Assembly: GCA_030837265.1 (NCBI GenBank)
Contig: JAUPKV010000406.1
Location: 1 to 6,004, forward strand
DNA from: Methanobacteriota archaeon
Lineage (GTDB): Archaea > Halobacteriota > Methanosarcinia > Methanosarcinales > Methanosarcinaceae
DNA length: 6,004 bases
Direction: 5' to 3'
The position numbers and the translations under genes were made by a program. The number at the start of each line of letters is the position of its first letter. Within the stretch, counting starts at the first letter, position 1. The notes below the pieces were generated by a model. The model did no database searches, had not been told where the DNA came from, and worked only from the letters and a program-made list of their open reading frames with translations. Positions 4,962-6,004 of the stretch are shown one piece after another.

Positions 4962-5519
4962 ATGGAATCCACATTAAAAATAGAAAACGTGGTGACATCC
5001 GTCACATTGGCAGAAAATTTCGACTTACTAAAATTAATGGAGGCCGGACTAGAAGGTGCAAAATATAACAAAGAGAAGTTCCCCGGCCTCGTCTACAGAA
5101 TTGAGAAGCCCAAGGCATGCTTTCTACTTTTTACATCAGGAAAAGTTGTATGCACTGGAGCCAAGAATATCGAGAACGCTCACGCAGCTATAATCAATCT
5201 GGCTAACATGCTCAAATCCATAGGCTGTGAGAAAATAGATCTAGAACCAGAGATTCATGTTCAGAACATTGTAGCCAGTGCTGATTTGAAAGCAACCCTA
5301 AACCTTAACGCTGCTGTTATAGGCTTTGGTATGGAAAATGTCGAGTACGAACCAGAGGTATTTCCTGGTCTCATTTATAGGATCGAGGCACCAAAATTAG
5401 TAGTGCTTGTATTCAGCTCTGGAAAACTGGTAATTGCAGGTGGAAAATCTCCAGAGGATTGCGAGGAGGGCCTGCGGATCATAAAGGCACAGTTTGATAA
5501 TTTAGGACTTCTTTTTTAA
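4962..5519 (+). CDS. tbp: TATA-box-binding protein (TBP), probable paralogue
   Basis: The general transcription factor that binds the TATA box and recruits TFB and RNA polymerase. Its 185 residues form the two direct repeats of the TBP saddle (about 5-92 and 98-184), each with the FPGL.YRIE.PK block (40-51 and 134-145). The four DNA-kinking phenylalanines are present (F40, F57, F134, F151). Of the four residues that touch the central base pairs, N9, N102 and T65 are kept, but the fourth is Ala159 in VIAGGK, where TBPs usually have Thr. The acidic C-terminal tail of some archaeal TBPs is absent. Methanosarcina species can carry several TBPs; the AT-rich, element-rich setting and this substitution suggest a secondary copy, which is inference. 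The start is the ATG at 4962, which gives the standard N-terminus although no ribosome-binding site is seen. Confidence 0.95.
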   Translation: MESTLKIENVVTSVTLAENFDLLKLMEAGLEGAKYNKEKFPGLVYRIEKPKACFLLFTSGKVVCTGAKNIENAHAAIINLANMLKSIGCEKIDLEPEIHVQNIVASADLKATLNLNAAVIGFGMENVEYEPEVFPGLIYRIEAPKLVVLVFSSGKLVIAGGKSPEDCEEGLRIIKAQFDNLGLLF

Positions 5520-5548
5520 ATAGATTCTAATGAATCAAGATAGGGATC

Positions 5549-5950
5549 ATGTCAATCGTTAAAAACGCGCCTAGAACAGCAACAACTATCGTTGTAAGAT
5601 CGGATGCCAATACACGTATAAGCCGTTCAAGAAATCCTTACTATGAACTTATGCGACGTATATTTCAAGAGGAGACCACTGCTGTTAGAGGACAAAAATT
5701 CCTAACAATTGTTGAAGAACGGCAAGCAAAAGGAAATGCTATCAAGACTAATGAATGGAAAGCTATTTCGGAAGAACTTGAGGTAAATCGTGCGTCATTT
5801 TATGCAATGCGAAATAAATTGCTTGGAGCGGGACTAATCTCGATAAATAATAAAGAATATAGGCTTTCAGGTCAGTTTTCAAAGGATCTTTTAGATCTGG
5901 CTCGATGGTGGTGGACTGCGGTTCTTAATCGATCAGAAGAAAACATGTAA
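5549..5950 (+). CDS. Putative winged-helix DNA-binding protein linked to tbp
   Basis: 133 residues, family not recognised. The N-terminus (1-30) is basic and low in structure (RTATTIVVRSDANTRISRSR). Residues about 48-108 look like a winged helix: a helix (QKFLTIVEERQ), a helix-turn-helix (NEWKAISEELEVNRASFYAMRNKLLGAGLI, 69-97 or so) and a short beta wing (SINNKEYRLS). The C-terminal helix has a striking WWW (120-122). No membrane segment or signal. The ATG lies 29 nt after the tbp stop with GGGA only 2 nt before it, an unusually tight ribosome-binding site. Shared transcription with tbp is likely, which suggests it regulates or works with this TBP. That role is inference; a MarR/PadR-like repressor is an alternative. 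Confidence 0.75.
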   Translation: MSIVKNAPRTATTIVVRSDANTRISRSRNPYYELMRRIFQEETTAVRGQKFLTIVEERQAKGNAIKTNEWKAISEELEVNRASFYAMRNKLLGAGLISINNKEYRLSGQFSKDLLDLARWWWTAVLNRSEENM

Positions 5951-5963
5951 ATTTAAATTTAGA

Positions 5964-5994
5964 ATGCACAGGTTTTATTATAAAACATGTGCAT
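5964..5994. terminator. Strong hairpin downstream of the tbp operon
   Basis: ATGCACA and GTTTTA on the left pair with TAAAAC and TGTGCAT on the right around the loop TTA, with one G-A mismatch: 13 pairs in 31 nt. It starts 13 nt after the stop codon. No T run follows inside the window, so it may be an mRNA 3'-end structure, a bidirectional terminator or the edge of another repeat element. Confidence 0.45.
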
Positions 5995-6004
5995 CAGTGA
6001 AAAT

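Noticed and set aside
1..6004. tRNA or rRNA genes
   Set aside because: No cloverleaf with a TTCGANTC-like T loop and no rRNA-like conserved segment was noticed on either strand by eye.

Overview
The window comes from a methanogenic archaeon, almost certainly Methanosarcina or a very close relative. The left end carries the back half of a coenzyme F420-reducing [NiFe]-hydrogenase operon (frhADGB order, FrhB of 291 residues). The right part encodes an archaeal TATA-binding protein. Promoter elements look archaeal (TATA boxes, oligo-T termination). The long AT-rich spacers full of inverted repeats are typical of Methanosarcina.

Region 1 (1-2334, + strand, clearly GC-richer than the rest): the 3' end of frhA (catalytic large subunit with the C-terminal Ni-binding motif), then frhD (maturation protease), frhG (electron-transfer small subunit with three predicted [4Fe-4S] clusters) and frhB (FAD/F420-binding subunit). 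The genes are tightly packed and each Shine-Dalgarno site lies in or next to the preceding stop codon. FrhD would remove the FrhA tail after nickel insertion. FrhA, FrhG and FrhB then form the enzyme that moves electrons between H2 and F420. An oligo-T tract directly after frhB is the likely operon end.

Region 2 (2335-3945, very AT-rich): one small gene on the - strand (DUF3303 family) with its own TATA box, surrounded by inverted repeats. An 89-bp element has inverted ends. A pair of inverted arms about 1.2 kb apart, each with the same 17-bp sequence at its inner edge, brackets the DUF3303 gene. Further items are an 84-bp element with inverted ends and several strong hairpins. These look like remnants of small non-autonomous mobile elements.

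Region 3 (3946-4664, + strand): a small two-helix membrane protein resembling DUF4405/cytochrome b561-type proteins, then a lipoprotein with a cytochrome b5-like haem domain. Together they could form a small haem-based redox module in the membrane and on its outer face. A second inverted-repeat element follows and shares end sequence with the one at 2587-2675.

Region 4 (4962-5950, + strand): a TBP paralogue (185 residues) with an alanine where one of the four central DNA-contacting residues is normally threonine, followed 29 nt later by an unrecognised winged-helix-like protein. The pair may be an alternative transcription-initiation module. The window ends in a strong hairpin.
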